Of a stretch of DNA of 36,548 nucleotides, positions 1 through 7,866 are shown piece by piece. This stretch comes from Candidatus Omnitrophota bacterium (GTDB taxonomy: Bacteria; Omnitrophota; Gorgyraeia; Gygaellales; Profunditerraquicolaceae). The notes beneath the pieces are model-generated. The model saw nothing but the letters and a program-made list of their open reading frames with translations. It had not been told where the DNA came from and ran no database searches. Numbering within the stretch: position 1 is the first letter of the stretch; each line of letters starts with the position of its first letter. The translations under genes and the position numbers were made by a program. Where the stretch lies: the NCBI GenBank assembly GCA_018897555.1, contig JAHIKK010000019.1, forward strand, positions 1 to 36,548, in the 5' to 3' direction.

Positions 1-2
1 CC

Positions 3-140
3 TGGCAATTGGCCCAAGAGAAAAAACCTGATCTGGATAAACGATTACTAATGACAGCCTCTGTTGATCTCGATGCGCTACTTAATACCTACACTTCTCT
101 TTTGGCTCAGGGGGGTAAGAATCTATTGACCAATCCCTAA
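3..140 (+). CDS. C-terminal tail of an unidentified protein (partial)
   Basis: An open plus-strand frame enters from the left edge and ends at a TAA at 138-140, giving 45 residues that finish in NLLTNP. The fragment is hydrophilic then leucine-rich (motif DLDALLNTYTSLL), which looks like ordinary globular coding sequence. It is convergent with the minus-strand transporter gene whose stop lies at 166-168, leaving only 25 bases between the two ends. I do not recognise the family from this tail. Its reality is supported by its amino-acid composition and the convergent layout only, so confidence is moderate. Confidence 0.5.
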   Translation, partial: WQLAQEKKPDLDKRLLMTASVDLDALLNTYTSLLAQGGKNLLTNP

Positions 141-165
141 AAATTATTTAATTAAGCTTATTATC

Positions 166-1311
166 CTATTCAATCTTATTGATAAGGAATAAGCAAAGAA
201 AGCTGGTTAATGCGGATAAAACTATCAGCCATTTTAAGCCGATAAGCGGGAGAAAAAAGGCGCCGGATAAATTACTGCTTACTCCGGCTAAATTATTTAT
301 ACTGCATAAAAGCGCGAATGAAGTCGCCTCCAGCCCCTTAACCGAGTGGCGCGCCATAAAATCCATAACCATCAAAAATATAAACATCCCTAAAAAACTA
401 TAAACCACATCATAGGCTACCGCGGTTACCGGAGTATAATACAGGTAACTTAAAGTAGTTAATCCTCCCAAAAGCACGGAATAATACAGCCACTGCTTAA
501 TATTTATCTTTTGGCTAAATTTATAATAAAGTAACGCCCCGATAACCCCAAACACCGTACTCAGCGTGCCTAATGTTCCGATCCACATCTTCCCCCATTT
601 AAAACTATCCCGCTGGATAAAAAACAAAGGGGTGCCAAAAGACGGTGCATATTTATACAAAAATATGAATAAACCGATAACCAATATTTTCTTATCGCTA
701 AAAAGCCTCTTTAAATCCGCGAATAGGCTCGAATAATTTCTCTCTGTTTTCTCCTCCTGGTAAAAATACGCCGGTAAGCCCACGAGCAGATAAATTGGAA
801 TGAGGCACAAGAAACCTGCCTGATAACCCCATTTCTCGGCGATAAAGCCTCCGCCGATTCCGGTAAATAACCCGGCGATTAAAATGGAAACCCACTGAAT
901 GCTCTGAATCTTTCCGGTCGCCTGGTATTTTTTGCCTTCCACGCACATGATCCCGTCAACCGCCACATCCCGAAAAGCGGCATTGCCGGAAGTAACAATC
1001 AGTAATGCCACCAGGATAAAAAGCGGCATCTGGATTAAGCCTAAAAATAAAACAAAAACTATATCCAGCGCCAAAGAAATAAATATCCAGGCGCGTTTAC
1101 TGAATGCATTATCAATCAGATAACCGATCAACGGCTTAACCAGCCAGGCAAAGGTGGTCAGACTGCCGATAAGCATGATTTTCTCGGGAGAAAAATTCAG
1201 GGTCTCTTTAAAATAATAAAACAACCCTTGAGCGGGCAGGCCTTCTATGCCTTGCGTAAAATAAACCGCGCTGCTTAGAGCGAATATCCAAAATAGTTTT
1301 TTATTTTTCAT
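166..1311 (-). CDS. MFS transporter of the BT1 (folate-biopterin transporter) type
   Basis: A 381-residue inner-membrane protein with about 12 hydrophobic segments and an ATG start. The N-terminal stretch YFTQGIEGLPAQGLFYYFKE, followed by a segment around WLVKPLIGYLIDN, resembles the BT1/FBT branch of the major facilitator superfamily. In characterised members that branch carries folates or pterins; the substrate here cannot be read from sequence. The start codon has no clear ribosome-binding site. It sits only ten bases from a perfect palindrome (1321-1352) that separates this gene from secG. The gene is therefore probably at the end of, or outside, the gap-pgk-tpiA-secG unit, depending on read-through of that hairpin. 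Confidence 0.75.
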   Translation of the reverse strand: MKNKKLFWIFALSSAVYFTQGIEGLPAQGLFYYFKETLNFSPEKIMLIGSLTTFAWLVKPLIGYLIDNAFSKRAWIFISLALDIVFVLFLGLIQMPLFILVALLIVTSGNAAFRDVAVDGIMCVEGKKYQATGKIQSIQWVSILIAGLFTGIGGGFIAEKWGYQAGFLCLIPIYLLVGLPAYFYQEEKTERNYSSLFADLKRLFSDKKILVIGLFIFLYKYAPSFGTPLFFIQRDSFKWGKMWIGTLGTLSTVFGVIGALLYYKFSQKINIKQWLYYSVLLGGLTTLSYLYYTPVTAVAYDVVYSFLGMFIFLMVMDFMARHSVKGLEATSFALLCSINNLAGVSSNLSGAFFLPLIGLKWLIVLSALTSFLCLFLINKIE

Positions 1312-1320
1312 ATTAAAAAT

Positions 1321-1352
1321 AAAGTAGGGGAGGTTTAAACCTCCCCTACTTT
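1321..1352. repeat. Perfect palindrome, repeat family B copy 1; probable terminator after secG
   Basis: The 32 bases form a perfect inverted repeat whose left half begins AAAGTAGGGGAGGTTT and whose centre is TTTAAA. On the minus strand the hairpin follows the secG stop by 16 bases and is followed by a T-rich stretch (TTTATTTTTAAT), as expected for an intrinsic terminator. The same 28-bp core recurs at 6839-6866, and a covarying version lies at 7829-7856, so this is also a dispersed repeat. Confidence 0.75.
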
Positions 1353-1368
1353 TATAATTGATCTGATT

Positions 1369-1728
1369 TTATTGAACTTTTACTGCCTCCGGCTTGACCG
1401 TTTCACCTGGTACTGCTGCAACGGGCGCTGGGGCATTAACTGCTTCAGGTTTAGCCGCATCTATCTTTGACTTTACAGTATGTATATCGCGCAGTAATGA
1501 CTTACTCTGCTTAACCGATAAAATCGCCAAAGCTAAACAAGTTAAAAAGAAAACCACCGACATCACCGTGGTTGTACGCGTAAGAAAAGCACTGGTCTTA
1601 GTTCCAAACATCGACTCTACCCCGGCAAAACTTTCGACTAACCCGGCGCCTCTTCCGCGCTGAATTAAAACTAAACCGATTAAAACTAAACAAGCAGTTA
1701 CATGAATTATAATCAAAAATGTCATCAT
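1369..1728 (-). CDS. secG: Preprotein translocase subunit SecG
   Basis: A 119-residue protein with two transmembrane helices, around residues 3-20 and 52-72. Between them is the SecG loop with VLIQRGRGAGLVESFAG and the FGTKTSAFLTR segment typical of the family. SecG assists SecYE/SecA-driven export at the inner membrane. The C-terminal extension after residue 75 is rich in Ala, Pro and Lys and looks disordered, a common ending for SecG in this kind of bacterium. The first ATG overlaps the tpiA stop as ATGA, and a second ATG follows directly, so the start is uncertain by one codon. The placement gap-pgk-tpiA-secG is a widespread gene order. Confidence 0.93.
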   Translation of the reverse strand: MMTFLIIIHVTACLVLIGLVLIQRGRGAGLVESFAGVESMFGTKTSAFLTRTTTVMSVVFFLTCLALAILSVKQSKSLLRDIHTVKSKIDAAKPEAVNAPAPVAAVPGETVKPEAVKVQ

Positions 1729-2492
1729 TTTACGACCTCACTAGCTTCGGTTACGATTGCGCTAAAACTATCCGCCTTTAAGCTTGCCCCGCCCACTAAA
1801 GCCCCGTCCACATCCGGCTTAGCGATTAATTCCCTGATATTATCCGGCTTTACACTCCCGCCATACTGAATTCTAATACTCTGAGCCGCTTCTTCACCAT
1901 ACATCTTTCTTAATAAATCCCGGATATATTTATGCACTTCCTGCGCTTGATCGCTGGTTGCGGTCTTACCCGTGCCAATAGCCCAAACCGGCTCATAAGC
2001 AATTACCGTTTTAACTATATCTAAAGCGCTGATCTCCGCTAAGCTGCCTTGAATATGATTCTGGATCACTTTGAAAGTATTGCCTGATTCTCTTTCCTGC
2101 AGATTCTCCCCCACGCAAATAATCGGAGTCAGCCCATGTTTTAAGCAGGCTTTAATTTTTTTATTCACCGTCTCATTAGTATCCCCGAAAAACTGCCTGC
2201 GTTCAGAGTGCCCGACAATAACATATTGGCAGCCCGCGTCCTTAAGCATCGCCGCGGAAACCTCTCCGGTAAAAGCACCTTCTTCCTGCCAATAAATATC
2301 CTGAGCGCCGATGACGATATTACTGTCTTCCAAATCATCAGCCAAATACGCCAGTAAGGTATAAGCCGGACAAATTACGATATCCACATTTTCTATTTTA
2401 TAAAGTTCTCTTTTTAAGGCAACCGCTAATTCCTGGCCGTCTTTAATTGTTTTGTACATCTTCCAATTTCCGGCAATAATTAGTCTTCTCAT
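1725..2492 (-). CDS. tpiA: Triosephosphate isomerase
   Basis: A 255-residue TIM-barrel enzyme that interconverts dihydroxyacetone phosphate and glyceraldehyde 3-phosphate in the cytosol. The catalytic set is complete: Lys11 in GNWKMYKT, His95 in VGHSERRQFFGD and Glu167 in AYEPVWAIGTG. The phosphate-binding YGGSVKPDN segment lies near the C-terminus. The length is normal for the family. The gene overlaps pgk upstream and secG downstream by four bases each (ATGA), so it is translationally coupled within a glycolytic operon. Confidence 0.97.
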   Translation of the reverse strand: MRRLIIAGNWKMYKTIKDGQELAVALKRELYKIENVDIVICPAYTLLAYLADDLEDSNIVIGAQDIYWQEEGAFTGEVSAAMLKDAGCQYVIVGHSERRQFFGDTNETVNKKIKACLKHGLTPIICVGENLQERESGNTFKVIQNHIQGSLAEISALDIVKTVIAYEPVWAIGTGKTATSDQAQEVHKYIRDLLRKMYGEEAAQSIRIQYGGSVKPDNIRELIAKPDVDGALVGGASLKADSFSAIVTEASEVVK

Positions 2493-3670
2493 TTGTCCGT
2501 AAGCGCGGCGATGCCGGGTAAAATTTTACCCTCCAAGAACTCCAGGCTTGCCCCTCCTCCGGTTGAAATATGCGACATCTTGTCTTCTAATTTAAATTTA
2601 GCGATTGCCGCCGCGGTATCCCCTCCGCCGATGATGGAAGTAGTTTTTAAGGTAGCAATAAATTTGGCTATTTCCTGTGTTCCTTTACTAAATGCGTCCA
2701 TCTCAAATATTCCTAAGGGGCCATTCCAAACAATTGTCTTTGCGGATTTTAATTTCTCTTCGAATAATTTAATAGTCAAAGGACCGATATCCACGGCGAT
2801 TTTACCAACCGGTATATCCTGGCCCACTATCTCGGTTTTTGCCGCCGGATCAATATTATCCACTACGACATGGTCAATAGGTAAAAGAATCGCTTTATTT
2901 AATTTTTTAGCTTGCTCTAAAATCGATTTAGCTAGATCTAGCTTTTCTTTCTCCAGTTTAGAATTACCAATCTGTCTGCCTTGCGCCTTCAAGAAAGTAT
3001 AAGCCATGCCGCCGCCGACGATAATCGCATCGCATTTAGGAAGCAGGTTTTCAATAACCCCAATCTTATCCGACACCTTGGCTCCGCCTAAAATAACCAT
3101 AAACGGTTTTTGGGGATTACTCACTGCGCCGCCTAAATATTTAATCTCTTTTTCCAAAAGAAATCCGGCGGCAGATTTTAAGAAATGCGTAACCCCTTCA
3201 GTGGAAGCATGCGCCCGATGCGCCGTGCCAAAAGCGTCATTAACAAAAATATCAGCCAGAGACGCTAATTGCTTGGCAAAACCGGCGTCATTTGCCTCTT
3301 CTTCGGCGTGATAGCGTAAATTCTCCAGCAAAATTACCTTTTCTTTAGATTTATCAATTTCCTGCTTAATATTATCGCCTACGCAGTCATTAAGGAACAG
3401 CACATCCTGGCCCAACAACTCTTTTAAACGCGCCCCTACCGGCTTAAGGCTGTATTTAGCCACCGGCTTTCCCTCCGGCCTGCCCAAATGGCTCATGATT
3501 ACTAATTTTTTAGCGCCATGCTCTAAAATATATTTAATAGTGGGCAGTGTCGCCTGAATGCGTATATCATCGGTAATATTAAGGCTGGCATCAAGCGGCA
3601 CATTAAAATCCGCGCGCACCAGCACTGTTTTATCTTTCAAATCGATATCTTTTAAAGTTAATTTTGCCAT
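2489..3670 (-). CDS. pgk: Phosphoglycerate kinase
   Basis: A 393-residue enzyme making ATP from 1,3-bisphosphoglycerate. Recognisable segments in order are VRADFNVPLD, SHLGRPEGK, the ENLRYHAEEE region, LGGAKVSDK, WNGPLGIFE and the C-terminal nucleotide site GGGDTAAAI with STGGGASLEFLEG. I set the start at the ATG at 3670, giving MAKLTLKDIDLK, which fits the family's usual N-terminus. The same frame stays open to 3784, but those 38 codons lie over the end of gap and have unrelated composition. The gene begins 16 bases after gap and overlaps tpiA by ATGA. Confidence 0.96.
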   Translation of the reverse strand: MAKLTLKDIDLKDKTVLVRADFNVPLDASLNITDDIRIQATLPTIKYILEHGAKKLVIMSHLGRPEGKPVAKYSLKPVGARLKELLGQDVLFLNDCVGDNIKQEIDKSKEKVILLENLRYHAEEEANDAGFAKQLASLADIFVNDAFGTAHRAHASTEGVTHFLKSAAGFLLEKEIKYLGGAVSNPQKPFMVILGGAKVSDKIGVIENLLPKCDAIIVGGGMAYTFLKAQGRQIGNSKLEKEKLDLAKSILEQAKKLNKAILLPIDHVVVDNIDPAAKTEIVGQDIPVGKIAVDIGPLTIKLFEEKLKSAKTIVWNGPLGIFEMDAFSKGTQEIAKFIATLKTTSIIGGGDTAAAIAKFKLEDKMSHISTGGGASLEFLEGKILPGIAALTDK

Positions 3671-3686
3671 ATCTTTTCCTAAACGC

Positions 3687-4739
3687 TTATAACCCTCTCT
3701 TAACAATATACTCGCAAAGATCCACAACCCGGTTGGAATAACCCCACTCATTGTCATACCAGGCCAGCACTTTAACAAAATCATCCTGAATAACCTTGGT
3801 AATCTTAGCGTCCAGGATTGAACTTAATGAACAGTGGTTGAAATCAATCGAAACCACCGGATCCTCAGTATACCCGAGTATCCCCTTCATGGCGCCTTCA
3901 CTAGCCGCCTTAAAAGCCGCGTTCAATTCCTCAACCGTAGCTTTTTTACTCAACATCACGGTTAAATCTACTACGGAAACATTCGGCGTAGGAACGCGAA
4001 TCGCAAAACCGTCCAGCTTACCTTTTAATTCCGGAATAACTAACGAAATGGCCTTAGCCGCTCCGGTAGAGGTAGGAATCATGGAAACGGCAGCCGCGCG
4101 GGCGCGGCGTAAATCCGAATGCACCATATCCTGCAACTTCTGGTCATTAGTATAGGAATGGATGGTCGTCATTAAACCCTTCAGTATCCCCCAATTATCC
4201 TGCATAACCTTGGCCACCGGCGCAAGGCAGTTAGTGGTACAAGAGGCGTTGGAAATTACGTGATGATTTTTAGGGTCATATTTTGATTCGTTCACTCCTA
4301 AAACAATGGTGATATCTTCCCCTTCAGCCGGGGCAGAGATAATAACTTTTTTGGCACCGCCCTTAGTGATATGATTCTCCGCGCCCCGCACAGTCTTACC
4401 CTTCTTATTTACTCCGTCATGCTTAATGGTAAATAATCCGGTAGACTCAACCACAATCTCTACCCCTAAATCTTTCCAGGGTAACTCCGCCGGATCCATC
4501 TTACTTAAAACTTTAATCGCTTTACCGTTTACAGAGATAACATCCTCAGCAGTTGCTTTTACCTCGCCGTTAAAGCGTCCGTGCACGGAATCATATTTAA
4601 AAAGATAAGCGTTGCTTTTGGCATCCGTCAAATCATTAATTGCCACCAGCTCGATATCTTTACTATTTTTTTCTAAAATCGCCCGGGCCACTAAACGGCC
4701 AATCCTGCCAAAACCATTAATCCCAACTTTAACAGCCAT
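3687..4739 (-). CDS. gap: Glyceraldehyde-3-phosphate dehydrogenase, type I
   Basis: A 350-residue NAD-dependent dehydrogenase that phosphorylates glyceraldehyde 3-phosphate. The Rossmann motif [10 protein letters not shown] is at residues 7-16. The active-site segment SNASCTTNC has the nucleophile Cys167, followed by the catalytic His in [11 protein letters not shown]. The C-terminal [15 protein letters not shown] segment is conserved. It is about 15 residues longer than many bacterial enzymes, because of a charged insertion around residues 107-124 ([17 protein letters not shown]). A strong ribosome-binding site, GGAGGAG, lies five bases before the ATG. It heads gap-pgk-tpiA-secG and follows the two galT-like genes. 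Confidence 0.97.
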   Translation of the reverse strand: MAVKVGINGFGRIGRLVARAILEKNSKDIELVAINDLTDAKSNAYLFKYDSVHGRFNGEVKATAEDVISVNGKAIKVLSKMDPAELPWKDLGVEIVVESTGLFTIKHDGVNKKGKTVRGAENHITKGGAKKVIISAPAEGEDITIVLGVNESKYDPKNHHVISNASCTTNCLAPVAKVMQDNWGILKGLMTTIHSYTNDQKLQDMVHSDLRRARAAAVSMIPTSTGAAKAISLVIPELKGKLDGFAIRVPTPNVSVVDLTVMLSKKATVEELNAAFKAASEGAMKGILGYTEDPVVSIDFNHCSLSSILDAKITKVIQDDFVKVLAWYDNEWGYSNRVVDLCEYIVKRGL

Positions 4740-4766
4740 TTGACTCCTCCGGTTAAAAAATATTGA

Positions 4767-5768
4767 TTAATCTTTTACTTCTTTTAAATACTTCGCGGCT
4801 AATTCCGGCGGGGTCTGATCGAGGTAAAAACCTGTTCCCCACTCAAAACCTGCAACCTGCGTTAACTTAGGCATAATTTCAATATGCCAATGATAATATT
4901 CTACGCCGGCATCGCCATTAATCGGCCCAGAATGAAATATATAATTATACGACAAATTTATAAATACTTTTTTTAATTTCGTTAAAGTTTCCTTTAAAAT
5001 CCGCGCCAGCGCCGCAACCTCTTCCGCGGACATATGACAGAAACAACCACTATGCTGTTTAGGCATAATCATCACCTCAAACGGAAACCGGGAAACAAAG
5101 GGGCAAAACGAAAGGAAATATTTATTTTCTAAAATTACCCTCTCCTTATCCTGAAGCTCCTGACGAATAATATCGCAATAAATACAACGCTCGCGGTAAT
5201 TATAATAATCTCGCGCCCCGTGAATTTCTTCCAGCGCGTTTTTGGGCACCATCGGAAGAGCGATTAATTGCGTATGCGGATGCTCCAGAGAAGCCCCGGC
5301 GGCAGCGCCATAATTACGAAAAACCATAATATATTTAAAACGGCTGTCTCTACTTAAATCCACTGCGCGCGTACAACACACCTTTAGATAACTTTCGATT
5401 TCCTGCTCCAGGAGATCCGGGATATCTTTATGATGATACGGGCTCTCAATTAAAACTTCATGCGCCCCGATCCCGTTAGACATATCATAGATACCTAATC
5501 CCCGGCGCTCAAGCTCGCCTTCAATCTGCAAAGCGGGAAATTTATTCGCTACCACCCGCACCTGCCAACCCGGAGTATTCGCCACCGTACTGGGATCGCG
5601 CAAACAACTTATCTCCGGAGGGGTCATAAATTCATTGCCGTAGCAAAACGGGCAGAGGTCTCCGCCGGGAATATACTGTTCATATTTAAAATCTTGCGGT
5701 TTCTTCGGATGATCCGTATCCACAATCACCCAGCGGCCAACCACCGGATCTCTTCTTAATTCACCCAT
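4767..5768 (-). CDS. galT: Galactose-1-phosphate uridylyltransferase family enzyme (intact)
   Basis: A 333-residue HIT-superfamily nucleotidyltransferase. In GalT the enzyme moves UMP from UDP-glucose to galactose 1-phosphate through a covalent histidine intermediate. Visible here are the N-terminal RDPVVGRWVI, a zinc-type CPFC at 39-42, the catalytic HPH triad at 163-165 in LEHPHTQLIALP, a second Cys pair in CIYCD and the C-terminal YYHWHIEIMPKL. The related ADP-glucose phosphorylase cannot be excluded. It overlaps by one base (TAATG) a paralogue that lacks the catalytic histidine, and it lies 27 bases before gap, tying nucleotide-sugar supply to glycolysis. Confidence 0.9.
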   Translation of the reverse strand: MGELRRDPVVGRWVIVDTDHPKKPQDFKYEQYIPGGDLCPFCYGNEFMTPPEISCLRDPSTVANTPGWQVRVVANKFPALQIEGELERRGLGIYDMSNGIGAHEVLIESPYHHKDIPDLLEQEIESYLKVCCTRAVDLSRDSRFKYIMVFRNYGAAAGASLEHPHTQLIALPMVPKNALEEIHGARDYYNYRERCIYCDIIRQELQDKERVILENKYFLSFCPFVSRFPFEVMIMPKQHSGCFCHMSAEEVAALARILKETLTKLKKVFINLSYNYIFHSGPINGDAGVEYYHWHIEIMPKLTQVAGFEWGTGFYLDQTPPELAAKYLKEVKD

Positions 5769-6793
5769 TAAATTTTTACCTCTCTTAAAAATTTAGCGGT
5801 ATCTTCAGGCGGCAGCGGACAAATATAAAAACCCGTTCCCCATTCAAAACCCGCCACCTTAGTCAAACGCGGCATAATTTCGATGTGCCAATGATAATCC
5901 AGATCAATAGTTTTCCAATAGCCGATTTTTTGCCGGCGGAAAGGAGCGGTGTGAATCACATAATTATAATCCGGGTCATTTAACCCTATTTTTAATTTTA
6001 AAAGGACAGCTTTAAGCACCCGGGCAAGATTTCTTCTAGATGTTGCGTCCATACAAGTATAATCGCAACAATGCTGCTTAGGTAAAATCCAGGTTTCAAA
6101 AGGAAAGCGCGCCGCAAACGGGCTGACCGCGACAAATCCGTCAAAATCTGAAATCACTCTTTCTTTTTCCGCCAATTCCTGTTTAATCAAATCACAGAAT
6201 ACGCAACGCTCATGATATTCATAATAAAGGCGGGAACCTGCCAATTCCTCTTTTACGCGTTTAGGATTTACCGGGGTGGCAATCAGCTGCGAACGCGAAT
6301 GCTTAATCTCTGTGCCGCCGCTGCCGATGCCATAATTTTTAAATACCAGGACATATTTAAGCCGCAGGTCCTTCTCCAAATCAACTATTCTTTCCGCGTA
6401 ACAATTAAGCACCCTGGCGATCTGCTCTTCGCTTAAATCCGCCATATTGGCGATATGTTGATTGGTTTCAATTACAATCTCATGGGCGCCGATACCATTC
6501 ATCACGTCATAAAGGCCATTGCCGCGCCTTTCCAAATCTCCTTCAACCCTCAAGAAAGGGGATATGCTGGGCACAACCCTTAGGTCCCAACCCGGGCCGT
6601 TGCGCGTAGGATTACGGGGGCGAATAGCGTAAATTTCGGAAGGCGTCCTTGTTTCCTGACCTTCACAAAATGGACAGGGCTTCTGGTCCTCCTGATCTTT
6701 AAGCTTACCGGCGAATTGATCTGGACGGCGAGCCCGCTCAGTGGAAATAATTACCCACCTACCGATAACTGGATCTTTTCTTAATTCTGGCAT
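5768..6793 (-). CDS. GalT-like paralogue with altered active site
   Basis: A 341-residue protein that lines up over its whole length with the next gene: RKDPVIGRWVI, CPFCEGQETRTPSE, CVFCD and YHWHIEIMPRL. It is therefore a tandem paralogue of GalT. The catalytic HPH motif reads H165-S166-R167 (IKHSRSQLIATP), so the nucleophilic second histidine is Arg. The codon is CGT at 6295-6293, one transition from CAT. If real, the protein cannot make the usual uridylyl-histidine intermediate and may be a partner, a regulator or a different enzyme. It is the first gene of its unit, with a promoter just upstream and no visible ribosome-binding site. Confidence 0.85.
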   Translation of the reverse strand: MPELRKDPVIGRWVIISTERARRPDQFAGKLKDQEDQKPCPFCEGQETRTPSEIYAIRPRNPTRNGPGWDLRVVPSISPFLRVEGDLERRGNGLYDVMNGIGAHEIVIETNQHIANMADLSEEQIARVLNCYAERIVDLEKDLRLKYVLVFKNYGIGSGGTEIKHSRSQLIATPVNPKRVKEELAGSRLYYEYHERCVFCDLIKQELAEKERVISDFDGFVAVSPFAARFPFETWILPKQHCCDYTCMDATSRRNLARVLKAVLLKLKIGLNDPDYNYVIHTAPFRRQKIGYWKTIDLDYHWHIEIMPRLTKVAGFEWGTGFYICPLPPEDTAKFLREVKI

Positions 6794-6801
6794 AGAAAAT
6801 A

Positions 6802-6829
6802 ATTATAACAGAACTCTTAAAAGTTGCAA
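6802..6829 (-). promoter_or_regulatory. Predicted sigma70-type promoter, nearly leaderless, for the galT-galT-gap unit
   Basis: On the minus strand TTGCAA (6829-6824) and TATAAT (6807-6802) are separated by 16 bases. The ATG of the first galT-like gene is at 6793, only eight bases after the -10 box. Transcription would then begin at or within about two bases of the start codon. No Shine-Dalgarno sequence is present, which fits a leaderless message. Confidence 0.55.
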
Positions 6830-6838
6830 CAAGTTTTC

Positions 6839-6866
6839 AGTAGGGGAGGTTTAAACCTCCCCTACT
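6839..6866. repeat. Perfect palindrome, repeat family B copy 2, overlapping the fmt stop
   Basis: A perfect 28-bp palindrome (left half AGTAGGGGAGGTTT) with the same core as at 1323-1350. The fmt stop codon TAG (6864-6862) is made of repeat bases. The hairpin is downstream of fmt and upstream of the galT promoter, so it may terminate the fmt transcript. Confidence 0.75.
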
Positions 6867-7809
6867 GTATTGTCTTCCCTAAAACTTCCCCAGCAATCAA
6901 CTTGTGTCCGATGATAAAATTCTGCGCGGACATACGCTTTCCCGCTTCCAGCTGCAACTCTTTAATTTCTAAGAAACCCCTGGCGCAAGCCACCACCAGG
7001 CCACGTTTGTCCGCCCTCACCACTTCCCCGGGCACAGGCTTATGAATGGAGAATAACGGCAAAACCTCCGTCCGGAATATTTTAAGTATTTTACCGCGAT
7101 AGCCCGTAAATGCCCCTGGCCAAGGCAAGACCCCTCTTACCTGATTATGTATATTCACAGCAGGAGCAGCCCAGTCAATTAAACCATCTTCTTTTTTTAG
7201 TTTTGGCGCGATAATTACCTTATCTTCATCCTGTTCTAATAAACGATAATTCCTACTATCAATTATCTTCAGCGCATCTATTAACAGCTCCGCCCCTAAA
7301 TAACGCAGCTTCTCCTCAAGGCTTACCGCAGTGTCCTTCTCTTCAATTTTTGTTTCCTTTTGCAGGATAACCGGGCCGGAGTCCATTTTAAGGCTCACAT
7401 ACATGATACTCACCCCGGCCTTCTTCTCGGCGTTAATTATCGCCCAGTTAATCGGAGCCGCCCCCCGGTAACGCGGCAGAAGCGAAGCATGGATATTAAT
7501 CGGCATGATCTTGGGAATATCTAAAACTTCCTGAGAAAATATCTGGCCATAGGCCACAATCACAAAAAGATCCGCATCCAGGCCTTTTAAAAATTTTACG
7601 CTTTCCTGGCTATTGATATTTTCCGGCTGGAATATTTTAAGTTTTGCCAAGACAGCCGTGCTTTTAACATCTGTACCGGTAACCTGCAGGTGCCTGCCTT
7701 TTTGTTTATCCGGCTGAGTAACTACACAGGCCAGCTCATGCTTGCTTTCTATCAAAGCTTCTAATGCAGGAACCGCAAAATGCGCGCTGCCAAAAAATAT
7801 TATCCTCAT
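6862..7809 (-). CDS. fmt: Methionyl-tRNA formyltransferase
   Basis: A 315-residue cytosolic enzyme that formylates Met-tRNAfMet with 10-formyltetrahydrofolate. The catalytic segment INIHASLLPRYRGAAPINWA has Asn105 and His107, and the partner aspartate lies in KMDSGPVILQKE. The C-terminal tRNA-binding domain follows from about residue 205 (NQVRGVLPWPGAF). Length is standard. It lies downstream of priA, a common neighbour of fmt. Family B palindromes sit on both sides: 7829-7856 before it, and 6839-6866 across its stop codon. Confidence 0.96.
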   Translation of the reverse strand: MRIIFFGSAHFAVPALEALIESKHELACVVTQPDKQKGRHLQVTGTDVKSTAVLAKLKIFQPENINSQESVKFLKGLDADLFVIVAYGQIFSQEVLDIPKIMPINIHASLLPRYRGAAPINWAIINAEKKAGVSIMYVSLKMDSGPVILQKETKIEEKDTAVSLEEKLRYLGAELLIDALKIIDSRNYRLLEQDEDKVIIAPKLKKEDGLIDWAAPAVNIHNQVRGVLPWPGAFTGYRGKILKIFRTEVLPLFSIHKPVPGEVVRADKRGLVVACARGFLEIKELQLEAGKRMSAQNFIIGHKLIAGEVLGKTIQ

Positions 7810-7828
7810 TTCTTCCTAACCCCTATTT

Positions 7829-7856
7829 AGTAGGGTGGGTTTAAACCCACCCTACT
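7829..7856. repeat. Perfect palindrome, repeat family B copy 3 (variant with compensating changes)
   Basis: A perfect 28-bp palindrome with left half AGTAGGGTGGGTTT, lying in the 57-bp gap between priA and fmt. Relative to the other two copies it carries changes at two positions, each matched by the complementary change in the other arm. Pairing has therefore been kept. Confidence 0.75.
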
Positions 7857-7866
7857 CTGTTAATAA

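Noticed and set aside
3671-3784. N-terminal extension of pgk by 38 codons
   Set aside because: It lies mostly over the end of gap, has no similarity to the start of the family, and the ATG at 3670 gives the standard N-terminus.
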